Assembly (NCBI GenBank): GCA_903898215.1
Contig: CAIUEQ010000052.1
Location: forward strand, 1-7,504
Length of the DNA: 7,504 nucleotides
Source: an uncultured Bacteroidota bacterium
GTDB taxonomy: Bacteria > Bacteroidota > Bacteroidia > UKL13-3
Direction: 5' to 3'
The notes beneath the pieces were generated by a model that saw only the letters and a program-made list of their open reading frames with translations, had not been told where the DNA came from and ran no database searches. Shown piece by piece: positions 1 to 5,866 of this stretch; within the stretch, counting starts at the first letter, position 1, and every line of letters starts with the position of its first letter. The translations under genes were made by a program, and so were the position numbers.

Positions 1-70
1 GCGGACGGGACTCGAACCCGCGACCCCGTGCGTGACAGGCACGTATTCTAACCAGCTGAACTACCACACC
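1..70 (-). tRNA. tRNA-Asp (anticodon GTC), 3' end cut by window edge
   Basis: Read on the minus strand, the sequence folds as a cloverleaf. The acceptor 5' arm GGTGTGG (70 to 64) pairs with CCGC at the window edge, with the remaining ACC expected just outside. The D arm is GTTC/GAAT. The anticodon stem CGTGC/GCACG encloses the loop CTGTCAC, giving anticodon GTC for aspartate. The T arm GCGGG/CCCGT encloses TTCGAGT. The summed parts account for exactly 70 nt, so only about the last three acceptor bases, the discriminator base and any encoded CCA are missing. It is divergent from accA and preceded by a good promoter. Its GC content is far above the surrounding DNA, as usual for stable RNA. Confidence 0.96.
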
Positions 71-85
71 AATTATTAGGGAGGG

Positions 86-116
86 CAAATATAAGGCGAT
101 AATTTGTTTAAGCAAC
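86..116 (-). promoter_or_regulatory. Bacteroidota-type promoter of tRNA-Asp
   Basis: On the minus strand, GTTG (116 to 113) is followed by exactly 19 nt and then TATATTTG (93 to 86). This is a perfect match to the Bacteroidota -7 element TAnnTTTG, with a one-off match to the -33 TTTG at the usual spacing. The predicted transcript would begin around position 80, about 10 nt before the mature tRNA 5' end at 70. This placement supports a real promoter. Confidence 0.8.
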
Positions 117-170
117 TCAAATGAAAAGTTTTTTTTATTTAGATTGCACCTCTAAATTAAATTTATTTAA

Positions 171-1124
171 ATGGCATTTTTTGATTTTGAAAAATCTATA
201 CAGGAACTTGGCGAGCAATTAGCAAAAGCAAAACTACTTTCTGATAAAAGTAAAATTGATCTTTCTGCAACAATGAAAGATTTGGAAGAAAAAATTCAAC
301 AAGAGAAAACTCGAGTTTACGGAAGTTTAAATGGATGGCAACGTGTTCAGATATCTCGCCATCCCGAAAGACCATACACGTTGGATTATATTGAAAATAT
401 GTGTGAGGACTTTATCGAACTGCATGGAGATAGAAATGTGAAAGATGATAAAGCGATGATTGGAGGGTTTGCAAAAATTGGAGGTGAAACGGTGATGATT
501 ATAGGTCATCAAAAGGGACGTAATACAAAACAACGACAGTATAGAAATTTTGGAATGCCTAATCCTGAAGGCTATCGCAAGGCTTTACGTTTAATGAAAC
601 TTGCCGAAAAGTTTAACAAACCTGTTATCACTTTAATAGATACTCCCGGTGCTTCTCCAGGATTAGAAGCTGAAGAGCGCGGGCAAGGTGAAGCCATTGC
701 AAAAAATTTAATGGAAATGTCGGTTCTAAAAGTTCCTATTATTTGTGTTGTAATTGGAGAAGGTGCATCCGGTGGAGCTTTAGGAATAGGAGTGGGAGAT
801 AAAGTGTTGATGCTTGAAAATACTTGGTATTCTGTTATTTCTCCTGAATCATGTTCCTCTATATTATGGCGTAGTTGGGATTTTAAGGAAAAAGCTGCAG
901 AAGCATTAAAACTTACAGCAAAAGATATGCTTCAAAATGGATTGATTGACGGTATTGTTCCAGAACCAATCGGTGGAGCTCATGTTGATCCGCCTTTTAT
1001 GTATGAAGAATTGAAAAAAACGTTACTTCATTTGATTTCTGAATTAAAAGCAGTTGAGAGCGAGCTATTGATAGAAACACGTATTGCCAAATTTTCTGCA
1101 ATGGGTTCTTTCTCAGAAGTGTAA
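171..1124 (+). CDS. accA: acetyl-CoA carboxylase carboxyltransferase subunit alpha
   Basis: AccA forms the carboxyltransferase with AccD and moves the carboxyl group from carboxybiotin on AccB to acetyl-CoA, making malonyl-CoA for fatty-acid synthesis in the cytoplasm. The 317 residues match the usual length (E. coli about 319). Family motifs run in order: N-terminal helical region (1-50), WQRVQISRHPERPYTLDYI (56-74), ELHGDR (83-88), TPGASPGLEAEERGQ (158-172), IGEGASGGA (195-203) and YSVISPE (220-226), followed by SCSSILWRSW. The crotonase-fold glycine-rich loops that form the oxyanion holes are intact. Residue 162 is Ser where I recall Tyr or Phe in relatives (TPGAYPG in E. coli). No Shine-Dalgarno is visible before the ATG, as expected for the phylum. 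No clear TAnnTTTG element was found upstream. The next gene starts 14 nt after the stop, so co-transcription is likely. accD is not in the window. Confidence 0.97.
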   Translation: MAFFDFEKSIQELGEQLAKAKLLSDKSKIDLSATMKDLEEKIQQEKTRVYGSLNGWQRVQISRHPERPYTLDYIENMCEDFIELHGDRNVKDDKAMIGGFAKIGGETVMIIGHQKGRNTKQRQYRNFGMPNPEGYRKALRLMKLAEKFNKPVITLIDTPGASPGLEAEERGQGEAIAKNLMEMSVLKVPIICVVIGEGASGGALGIGVGDKVLMLENTWYSVISPESCSSILWRSWDFKEKAAEALKLTAKDMLQNGLIDGIVPEPIGGAHVDPPFMYEELKKTLLHLISELKAVESELLIETRIAKFSAMGSFSEV

Positions 1125-1138
1125 ATTATAAATTCAAG

Positions 1139-2305
1139 ATGAAAGGAAAATGGGTTCGATTGTTTTTGGTGTTTGTTAGTTTTGAAGTTTTCTTTCTGCA
1201 AATTGTTTTTGCTCAAACCGGAAGTATTCCAAAACCTGATCATATAGTCATCGTTATTTTCGAGAATCATAGTTATGCTTCCATTTTGGGTTCTAGTGCA
1301 GCACCAAATATCAATAGTTTAGCCATCGATTCGAATGCGGCTGTGTTTACAAAATCGTATGCTATTGAACATCCAAGTCAACCAAATTATATTGATTTGT
1401 TTTCTGGTGGAAATCAAGGAGTGACTAACGATAATGTGCCTGCTAATTATCCATTTACCACACCAAATCTCGCCTCACAATTACTCGATTCAGGAAAAAC
1501 ATTTGTTACGTATTCAGAAGACTTACCAAGTGTTGGTTTTAATGGTGCAAGTTCAGGTTACTATGCTCGTAAACATAATCCTGCAGCCAATTGGATTGGT
1601 TCAGGTATTAATCAGCTACCTATAAGTATTAGTCAGCCTTTTACAGCTTTTTCGTCAATTGGGAATTATGGATTTCTGCCAACAGTAAGTTATGTGGTTC
1701 CTAATTTAGTGAACGATATGCATAATGGCACTGGCACAACACCAATATCAAATGGAGATACATGGCTTCATGCTAATCTTAACAATTATATTCAATGGGC
1801 AAAATCTAATAATAGTTTATTGATTGTAACTTTTGATGAAGATGATAATTCAAGCAGTAACCAAATCTTGACAATATTTTATGGTCAGATGGTAAAAGGC
1901 GGACAATATTCAAATACCATTAATCATTATTCAATTCTTCGTACCATCGAAGATATGTATGGATTGACATATGCAGGAAATGCAGCAACAGCAAACCCGA
2001 TTAACAATTGTTGGATTACAAAAACTTCAACAGGTTTTGAAAATATCATGAAAAACGAATTGTCATTTAATGTGTTTCCAAATCCTGTAAATGATAAAAT
2101 TAATTTCATTTCAAATATACCATTTCAAAAAGAAGGATTGATTCAAATAGTTGATGCATATGGCAACCTTGTTCAAAAAAACAGGTTAACTGATTGCAGT
2201 CAATTTTCAATTAATACTGCTGAGCTTTCTTCTGGAATATATTTTTATCAAATTTTTTTAGATAATAAATCGGTGAGAAACGGAAAATTTGTGGTGAGAA
2301 AATAA
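1139..2305 (+). CDS. secreted phosphoesterase / acid phosphatase-like protein with T9SS sorting domain
   Basis: This appears to be an exported phosphate-ester hydrolase of the phosphoesterase family that includes phospholipase C and AcpA-type acid phosphatases. Residues 1-25 form a signal peptide (basic start, hydrophobic core, likely cleavage after VFA). The catalytic domain spans about 33-290. FENHSY (41-46) supplies the family Glu-Asn metal ligands (E42, N43). HPSQPNY (78-84) holds S80, a plausible nucleophile. PNLVNDMH (188-195) and FDEDD (232-236) give further metal or active-site acids (D233, E234), and INHYS (261-265) follows. Residues 309-388 form a T9SS type A sorting domain: NVFPNPVNDKINF, an IQIVDAYGNLV strand, SGIYFYQI, and a final GKFVVRK. 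The protein is thus exported by Sec, then T9SS, and probably surface-anchored or released. Substrate cannot be told from sequence; the short single domain resembles acid phosphatases more than long phospholipases. It lies 14 nt after accA. Confidence 0.88.
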   Translation: MKGKWVRLFLVFVSFEVFFLQIVFAQTGSIPKPDHIVIVIFENHSYASILGSSAAPNINSLAIDSNAAVFTKSYAIEHPSQPNYIDLFSGGNQGVTNDNVPANYPFTTPNLASQLLDSGKTFVTYSEDLPSVGFNGASSGYYARKHNPAANWIGSGINQLPISISQPFTAFSSIGNYGFLPTVSYVVPNLVNDMHNGTGTTPISNGDTWLHANLNNYIQWAKSNNSLLIVTFDEDDNSSSNQILTIFYGQMVKGGQYSNTINHYSILRTIEDMYGLTYAGNAATANPINNCWITKTSTGFENIMKNELSFNVFPNPVNDKINFISNIPFQKEGLIQIVDAYGNLVQKNRLTDCSQFSINTAELSSGIYFYQIFLDNKSVRNGKFVVRK

Positions 2306-2306
2306 T

Positions 2307-2708
2307 ATGAAATTAGAATTTATTAAAGACACCGCTATACTTGGTCATTTTTCGGATGAGGTGAATGATCAACTTATTCGCTTATATGATTTTGATGCTG
2401 CTGAAGCCGAAAAGTTTTGTAATTCGATTCAGCATGTCATCATTAATAAAAATCAAACGCTTGATCTTACTTCATTAGATTTTATTGAAGCAGTAAATTG
2501 TAATTTAGTGCTTCAGCTTTTTGAAACTAACGAAGGTATTAATACTGCAGATAATATAAATTTCACTTGCGACCTCACAATTGCCGGATACCTAAACATC
2601 ATTAAATTATGTACTCCATTTTGTCAAAACAAATCCAGAGGTTTCGCCTGGATGTATGATATTGATACACCTATTGACTTTTTATTTTCACCTCACGGTA
2701 CTTGGTAA
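2307..2708 (+). CDS. hypothetical protein, 133 residues, coupled to the phosphoesterase gene
   Basis: I do not recognise this protein. Its ATG lies 1 nt after the stop of the phosphoesterase gene, so the two are almost certainly co-transcribed and perhaps translationally coupled. There is no signal peptide or membrane segment, so it should be cytoplasmic. It is acidic, especially in the N-terminal half (for example DFDAAEAEKF, 28-37). It carries five cysteines (38, 65, 88, 102, 106), of which LCTPFC (101-106) forms a CxxxC pair. The C terminus is aromatic-rich (FAWMYDID at 113-120, then FLFSPHGTW at the end), suggesting a folded, conserved tail. Codon use and AT content look like the neighbours. 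The uninterrupted frame and tight junction argue it is real. Function is unknown, and proximity to a secreted enzyme does not itself imply a shared role. Confidence 0.8.
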   Translation: MKLEFIKDTAILGHFSDEVNDQLIRLYDFDAAEAEKFCNSIQHVIINKNQTLDLTSLDFIEAVNCNLVLQLFETNEGINTADNINFTCDLTIAGYLNIIKLCTPFCQNKSRGFAWMYDIDTPIDFLFSPHGTW

Positions 2709-2825
2709 AATTTATTGAACTTAGAATTTATTTTTAAGAAAAGTTTATAAAAAAATACGACTAACCCCCCTTTTAAATTTCGTGCATAGTATGTTGATTT
2801 CGGATTGTATAGTCTTTTAATTGAG

Positions 2826-2880
2826 CCACAGATTACACAGATAATAAAAAATCTATAAATTAAATCTGTGTAATTTTTGG
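2826..2880. repeat. inverted repeat with CCACAGATTACACAGAT arms
   Basis: The left arm CCACAGATTACACAGAT (2826-2842) and right arm ATCTGTGTAATTTTTGG (2864-2880) are reverse complements at 15 of 17 positions, around a 21-nt AT-rich loop. I recall the CCACAGATTACACAGATT string as a dispersed intergenic repeat in Bacteroidota and Chlorobi genomes. It could be a REP-like or MITE-like element, or it may act as a bidirectional hairpin between the two clusters. The outer right-arm mismatches look like decay. The hairpin is seen directly; the repeat-family assignment is from memory. Confidence 0.7.
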
Positions 2881-2991
2881 AAATATCTCTCTTATCAATT
2901 ACTCACCACTCTGTTTTTAAGTTATTGACAATTTTATATATGGGTTGCTAAAAGAATTATTCAAAAAAGTTTTTAGTTTGAAATCATTATC

Positions 2992-3008
2992 GTAATATTG
3001 CAATATAC
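2992..3008 (+). promoter_or_regulatory. likely ArsR operator overlapping the arsR promoter
   Basis: ATATTGCAATAT (2995-3006) is a perfect 12-bp palindrome, flanked by GTA on the left and AC on the right, so the symmetry extends to about 17 bp if one extra A is allowed. It lies 12 nt before the arsR ATG. TAATATTG (2993-3000) inside it matches the -7 consensus TAnnTTTG at all but one position; the expected -33 position is only TTTT. A repressor bound here would block the promoter, as expected for autoregulated ArsR/SmtB proteins. Binding is inferred. Confidence 0.6.
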
Positions 3009-3018
3009 AAATTGAAAA

Positions 3019-3348
3019 ATGGGAGCTACTAAAACAGATCACTTTACCGAAAAGCAAAATGAAATAGCCACATTTGCTAAGGCTTTGGGTCATCCCGCAC
3101 GAATTGCAATTATCGAATATCTGCTTAAAACAGATTCGTGTATTTGCGGAGATATTGTAAATATAATCCCACTGGCTCAGCCTACAGTTTCTCAACATTT
3201 AAAAGAATTAAAAAATGCCGGCCTAATAAAAGGAAACATCGAGGGCAATTCTATATGCTATTGTATTGATGATAAAACATGGAAAAAGTTTGAGAAGACC
3301 TTAGGCTCTCTTTTTATAAAATATGATTTACAGAAAAAATGTTGTTAG
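3019..3348 (+). CDS. arsR: ArsR/SmtB-family arsenite-responsive repressor
   Basis: This is a small winged-helix repressor that should release its operator when it binds As(III). The 109 residues are typical. ALGHPARIAIIEYLL (22-36) forms the first helices. CICGDIV (41-47) sits where E. coli ArsR has its metal-binding CVCDLC, though only two cysteines, C41 and C43, are kept. PLAQPTVSQHLKELKNAGLI (51-70) is the recognition helix-turn-helix, and GNIEGNSICYCI (72-83) is the wing, with C80 and C82. The protein ends in KKCC (C108, C109), which could complete the arsenite site, since other ArsR lineages place metal cysteines at the C terminus. As first gene of arsR-arsM-arsC-acr3, with a palindrome immediately upstream, it most likely represses its own operon. 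Specificity for As(III) over Sb(III) or another metal is inferred from the neighbours. Confidence 0.93.
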   Translation: MGATKTDHFTEKQNEIATFAKALGHPARIAIIEYLLKTDSCICGDIVNIIPLAQPTVSQHLKELKNAGLIKGNIEGNSICYCIDDKTWKKFEKTLGSLFIKYDLQKKCC

Positions 3349-3355
3349 AAAAAAC

Positions 3356-3389
3356 TGTCAGTAGTTCTTATTTGTTAAACTGAATGACA
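3356..3389 (+). other. weak stem-loop between arsR and arsM
   Basis: TGTCA (3356-3360) pairs with TGACA (3385-3389), with a second AGTT/AACT segment inside. The stem is imperfect and no T-tract follows. It lies in the 75-nt gap between arsR and arsM, the largest gap in the operon. It might tune the ratio of repressor to enzymes by pausing or mRNA processing, but it may be chance. Confidence 0.25.
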
Positions 3390-3423
3390 CTCAAAAATAT
3401 CAAAAGAAAAAAATTAAAAAAAT

Positions 3424-4266
3424 ATGGAAACATCAGAAAAAATTAAAGAGATGGTGAAGCAAAAATATGCTGAAATCGCTTTGCAAGAAATAGATATGAA
3501 TGCTTCATCATGCTGCGGAAGTGGTGGTTGTAGCACAGAGGTGTATAATATTATGTCGGAAGATTATACCACACTTGATGGTTATAATGCTGATGCCGAT
3601 TTAGCTTTAGGATGTGGTTTGCCAACACAATTTGCCAAAATAAAAAAGGGTGATTTTGTTATCGACCTTGGTTCAGGTGCCGGTAATGATTGTTTTATTG
3701 CCCGACATGAAACAGGAGAAACCGGAAAAGTTATTGGTATTGATTTTACTCCAGCAATGATTAATAAGGCTCGTGAAAATGCTGAGAAGTTGAATTTTAA
3801 TAATGTAGAATTCAGAAATGGCGATATCGAAAAAATTCCTGTAACGGCTAATGCTGCTGATGTAGTTGTAAGTAATTGTGTGCTCAATTTAGTGCCGGAT
3901 AAAAAGAAGGCTGTTTGTGAAATTTTTAGGGTATTGAAACCCGGAGGACATTTTAGTATTTCTGATATTGTATTGGTAGGGAATTTACCCGATAAAATTC
4001 AACATGCTGCTGAAATGTATGCAGGATGTGTTTCGGGAGCAATACAAAGAGATGAATATTTAGGAATTATCAAACAAACCGGATTTGAAAATATCATCAT
4101 CCAAAAAGAAAAAGCGATTGTAATTCCTGATGATATTTTATGTAATTATTTAAATGCTGAAGAAATTTCTTCATTCAAAACAAGTGGACTAGGTATTTTT
4201 AGTATAACTGTTTATGCCGAAAAACCAGTTCAAAATTGTTGTACTCCTGAATCAGGTTGTTGTTAA
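3424..4266 (+). CDS. arsM: arsenite S-adenosylmethionine methyltransferase
   Basis: ArsM methylates As(III) using SAM, giving methylarsenite, dimethylarsenic and volatile species. The 280 residues contain a Rossmann SAM site: VIDLGSGAGND (79-89), GIDFTPAMI (105-113) and a GDIEKIP segment (133-139). All four cysteines of the characterised ArsM/AS3MT enzymes can be placed: an N-terminal one among C30, C31 and C36 (SSCCGSGGC), C64 (LGCGLP), C152 (SNCVLNLVPDK) and C202 (AGCVSGA). C152 and C202 are the arsenite-binding pair. The protein ends in NCCTPESGCC (271-280), two extra cysteine pairs. It sits between arsR and arsC with 75 nt before and 18 nt after. The ATG is preceded by an A-rich leader typical of the phylum. 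ArsM gives a detoxification branch alongside efflux. Confidence 0.95.
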   Translation: METSEKIKEMVKQKYAEIALQEIDMNASSCCGSGGCSTEVYNIMSEDYTTLDGYNADADLALGCGLPTQFAKIKKGDFVIDLGSGAGNDCFIARHETGETGKVIGIDFTPAMINKARENAEKLNFNNVEFRNGDIEKIPVTANAADVVVSNCVLNLVPDKKKAVCEIFRVLKPGGHFSISDIVLVGNLPDKIQHAAEMYAGCVSGAIQRDEYLGIIKQTGFENIIIQKEKAIVIPDDILCNYLNAEEISSFKTSGLGIFSITVYAEKPVQNCCTPESGCC

Positions 4267-4284
4267 ATTATTCTCTATTATAAA

Positions 4285-4701
4285 ATGAAAAAAGTATTAG
4301 TGTTATGTACCGGCAACAGTTGCCGAAGTCAGATTGCTGAAGGATATTTACGATTCTTTGCAAAAGATAAAGCAGAGATTTTTAGTGCAGGAATTGAAAC
4401 TCATGGAGTAAATCCCAGAGCTATTGCTACCATGAAAGATGATGGAATTGATATTTCTCATCACACATCAAACAATGTGAGTGAGTATAAAAATATTGAT
4501 TTTGATGATGTGATTACTGTTTGTGATAACGCAAACGAAGCTTGTCCAATCTTTCCATCAACAGCAAAGAAGTTTCATCATAATTTTCCTGACCCAGCTA
4601 AGGCAATTGGTAATGAAGAAGAAATTATGGAAAAATTTGGAGAGGTGAGAAATATGATTAAAGTTTATTGTAAAAATTTTGTCAACGAAAATATTAACTA
4701 A
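4285..4701 (+). CDS. arsC: thioredoxin-coupled arsenate reductase (LMW phosphatase fold)
   Basis: ArsC reduces arsenate to arsenite, the form handled by Acr3 and ArsM. The 138 residues match the S. aureus pI258/B. subtilis type, not the glutaredoxin-type of E. coli. The N-terminal P-loop CTGNSCRS (8-15) supplies the nucleophile C8 and R14. VCDNANEAC (79-87) gives C80 and C87, the relay pair that passes the disulfide to the surface for thioredoxin; spacing equals C10, C82 and C89 of pI258 ArsC shifted by two. FPDPA (101-105) contains the general-acid Asp103. SAG (34-36) and HH-TS (59-62) are further family features. All redox residues are present, so activity is expected. The ORF starts 18 nt after arsM and ends 6 nt before acr3, consistent with one transcript. 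Confidence 0.96.
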   Translation: MKKVLVLCTGNSCRSQIAEGYLRFFAKDKAEIFSAGIETHGVNPRAIATMKDDGIDISHHTSNNVSEYKNIDFDDVITVCDNANEACPIFPSTAKKFHHNFPDPAKAIGNEEEIMEKFGEVRNMIKVYCKNFVNENIN

Positions 4702-4707
4702 GTAAAA

Positions 4708-5778
4708 ATGACTGAAAATAATTGTTTCCCTACTGCCGAAAGAAAGCAGTTAAGTTTTTTAGATCGATACCTGACGCTTTGGATATTTTTAGCAATGGCA
4801 ATTGGTATTGCAATCGGTTTCATATTTCCATCATCAGCAACTTTTATCAATTCGTTTTCGAGCGGCACCACAAATATTCCATTAGCTATCGGATTAATTT
4901 TAATGATGTACCCACCTTTGGCAAAAGTGCATTATGAAAAGATGGGAGAAGTTTTTCGCGACACTAAAATTTTAACTTTATCACTTGTTCTTAATTGGAT
5001 TATTGGTCCGCTTTTGATGTTTTTTCTTGCCATTGTTTTTCTTGGTGACCATCCTTCATATATGATAGGCTTGATATTAATCGGGCTTGCACGTTGCATT
5101 GCTATGGTTATTGTTTGGAATGAACTCGCTGAAGGTAATCGTGAATATGCTGCAGGTTTGGTTGCTCTCAACAGTATTTTTCAAGTATTATTTTTTAGCT
5201 TTTATGCTTATCTATTCATTACTGTTTTACTTCCATTATTTGGTTTTGACGGACTAGTTGTAAATATTACCATTGCTCAAATTGCAAAAAGTGTAGCAAT
5301 ATATTTGGGCATTCCTTTCGGAGCCGGAATTGTTAGTAGATATCTTTTAATTAAAATAAAAGGTGAAGAATGGTTTCAACAAAAATTTGTTCAGGCAATA
5401 TCACCTGTAACTTTAATTGCATTATTATTCACTATCATTATTATGTTTAGTTTAAAAGGTGAATTGATTATGCAAATTCCGATGGATGTTATTCGTATCG
5501 CCATTCCATTAGTAATTTATTTTGCTATCATGTTTATGGTAAGTTTTTTTATCGGAAAATCTCTTGGTGCCGATTATTCTAAAAATACTTCTATCGCTTT
5601 TACAGCAACAGGAAATAATTTTGAATTAGCAATTGCAGTTGCAATAGGTGTTTTTGGAATTAACAGTGGTGAAGCTTTTACCGGTGTTATTGGACCTTTA
5701 GTTGAAGTGCCTGCTTTAATCGCTTTAGTAAATGTTGCTTTTATGCTACGTAAAAAATATTACCTGAAATCTATTTGA
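4708..5778 (+). CDS. acr3: Acr3-family arsenite efflux transporter
   Basis: Acr3 is an inner-membrane arsenite exporter of the bile/arsenite/riboflavin transporter superfamily, driven by the proton gradient without an ArsA ATPase. The 356 residues show about ten hydrophobic segments (roughly 21-41, 53-70, 86-112, 117-137, 147-176, 187-212, 229-247, 257-285, 296-316 and 323-347). The functional residues are present: C130 in GLARCIAMVIVWN, matching essential Cys129 of the Alkaliphilus protein, and E306 in TGNNFELAIA, matching its Glu305. GPLVEVPALIALV (329-341) is the family C-terminal signature. The cytoplasmic N terminus carries an extra Cys at position 6. It begins 6 nt after arsC and is the last operon gene. 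No ArsB-type permease or ArsA is present. In databases such genes are often also named arsB. Confidence 0.96.
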   Translation: MTENNCFPTAERKQLSFLDRYLTLWIFLAMAIGIAIGFIFPSSATFINSFSSGTTNIPLAIGLILMMYPPLAKVHYEKMGEVFRDTKILTLSLVLNWIIGPLLMFFLAIVFLGDHPSYMIGLILIGLARCIAMVIVWNELAEGNREYAAGLVALNSIFQVLFFSFYAYLFITVLLPLFGFDGLVVNITIAQIAKSVAIYLGIPFGAGIVSRYLLIKIKGEEWFQQKFVQAISPVTLIALLFTIIIMFSLKGELIMQIPMDVIRIAIPLVIYFAIMFMVSFFIGKSLGADYSKNTSIAFTATGNNFELAIAVAIGVFGINSGEAFTGVIGPLVEVPALIALVNVAFMLRKKYYLKSI

Positions 5779-5779
5779 G

Positions 5780-5812
5780 ATATAAAATGATATATTAAAA
5801 TTATATTTTTTT
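5780..5812 (+). terminator. weak AT-only hairpin with T-run after acr3
   Basis: ATATAA (5780-5785) can pair with TTATAT (5801-5806), and the latter runs into seven T residues (5806-5812). The stem contains only A-T pairs, so it would be unstable. It is listed because of its place 1 nt after the acr3 stop and its T-tract. An alternative pairing, ATTAAAAT (5794-5801) with ATTTTAAT (5817-5824), is also possible. Confidence 0.25.
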
Positions 5813-5840
5813 AGGTATTTTAATTCCTCTTCAACAATAA

Positions 5841-5848
5841 TATCTTTG
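5841..5848 (+). promoter_or_regulatory. -7 element TATCTTTG of the terC promoter
   Basis: TATCTTTG fits the Bacteroidota -7 consensus TAnnTTTG perfectly and lies 18 nt before the terC ATG. The -33 position at 19-nt spacing reads TTTT (5818-5821), a weak match. Transcription would start near 5854, leaving a short leader. This indicates terC is expressed independently of the arsenic operon. Confidence 0.65.
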
Positions 5849-5866
5849 CATCCGAAATAAATATAA

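Larger units (their letters stand above)
2709..3018. other. 310-nt intergenic region
   Basis: No coding region is convincing here on either strand. The region holds a C-run (TAACCCCCC, from about 2762), the inverted repeat at 2826-2880 and the arsR control region near its right end. It separates the accA/phosphoesterase cluster from the arsenic operon. No strong hairpin with a T-tract follows the stop at 2708, so the end of the upstream transcript is not defined by sequence. Confidence 0.7.

Noticed and set aside
97..147. Candidate accA promoter elements (TAATTTG at 100-106, TAGATTGC at 140-147)
   Set aside because: Each departs from TAnnTTTG in length or sequence, and neither has a -33 element at proper spacing.
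327..533. Minus-strand open frame inside accA
   Set aside because: It lies wholly within a strongly conserved accA region and its translation resembles no protein I know; it is a shadow of the real gene.
1028..1270. Minus-strand open frame across the accA/phosphoesterase junction
   Set aside because: It overlaps two well-supported plus-strand genes and has no promoter or recognisable protein features.
2718..2760. Possible terminator after the 133-residue gene (AACTT ... AAGTT)
   Set aside because: Only five A/T-rich pairs and no T-tract on the plus strand; too weak to call.
2757..2775. C-run with flanking AT sequence as a possible riboswitch or attachment site
   Set aside because: No conserved riboswitch core, stem or direct repeat could be found around it.
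2974..2980. TAGTTTG as the arsR -7 element
   Set aside because: It is one base short of TAnnTTTG, and no -33 match sits 19 nt upstream; the element within the palindrome is the better candidate.
2917..3198. Minus-strand open frame opposite the arsR control region
   Set aside because: It would overlap the arsR helix-turn-helix coding region antiparallel; the translation has no domain-like pattern.
3582..3887. Minus-strand 101-codon frame within arsM
   Set aside because: It is fully inside arsM opposite the SAM-binding motifs; its length is explained by the coding constraint of arsM.
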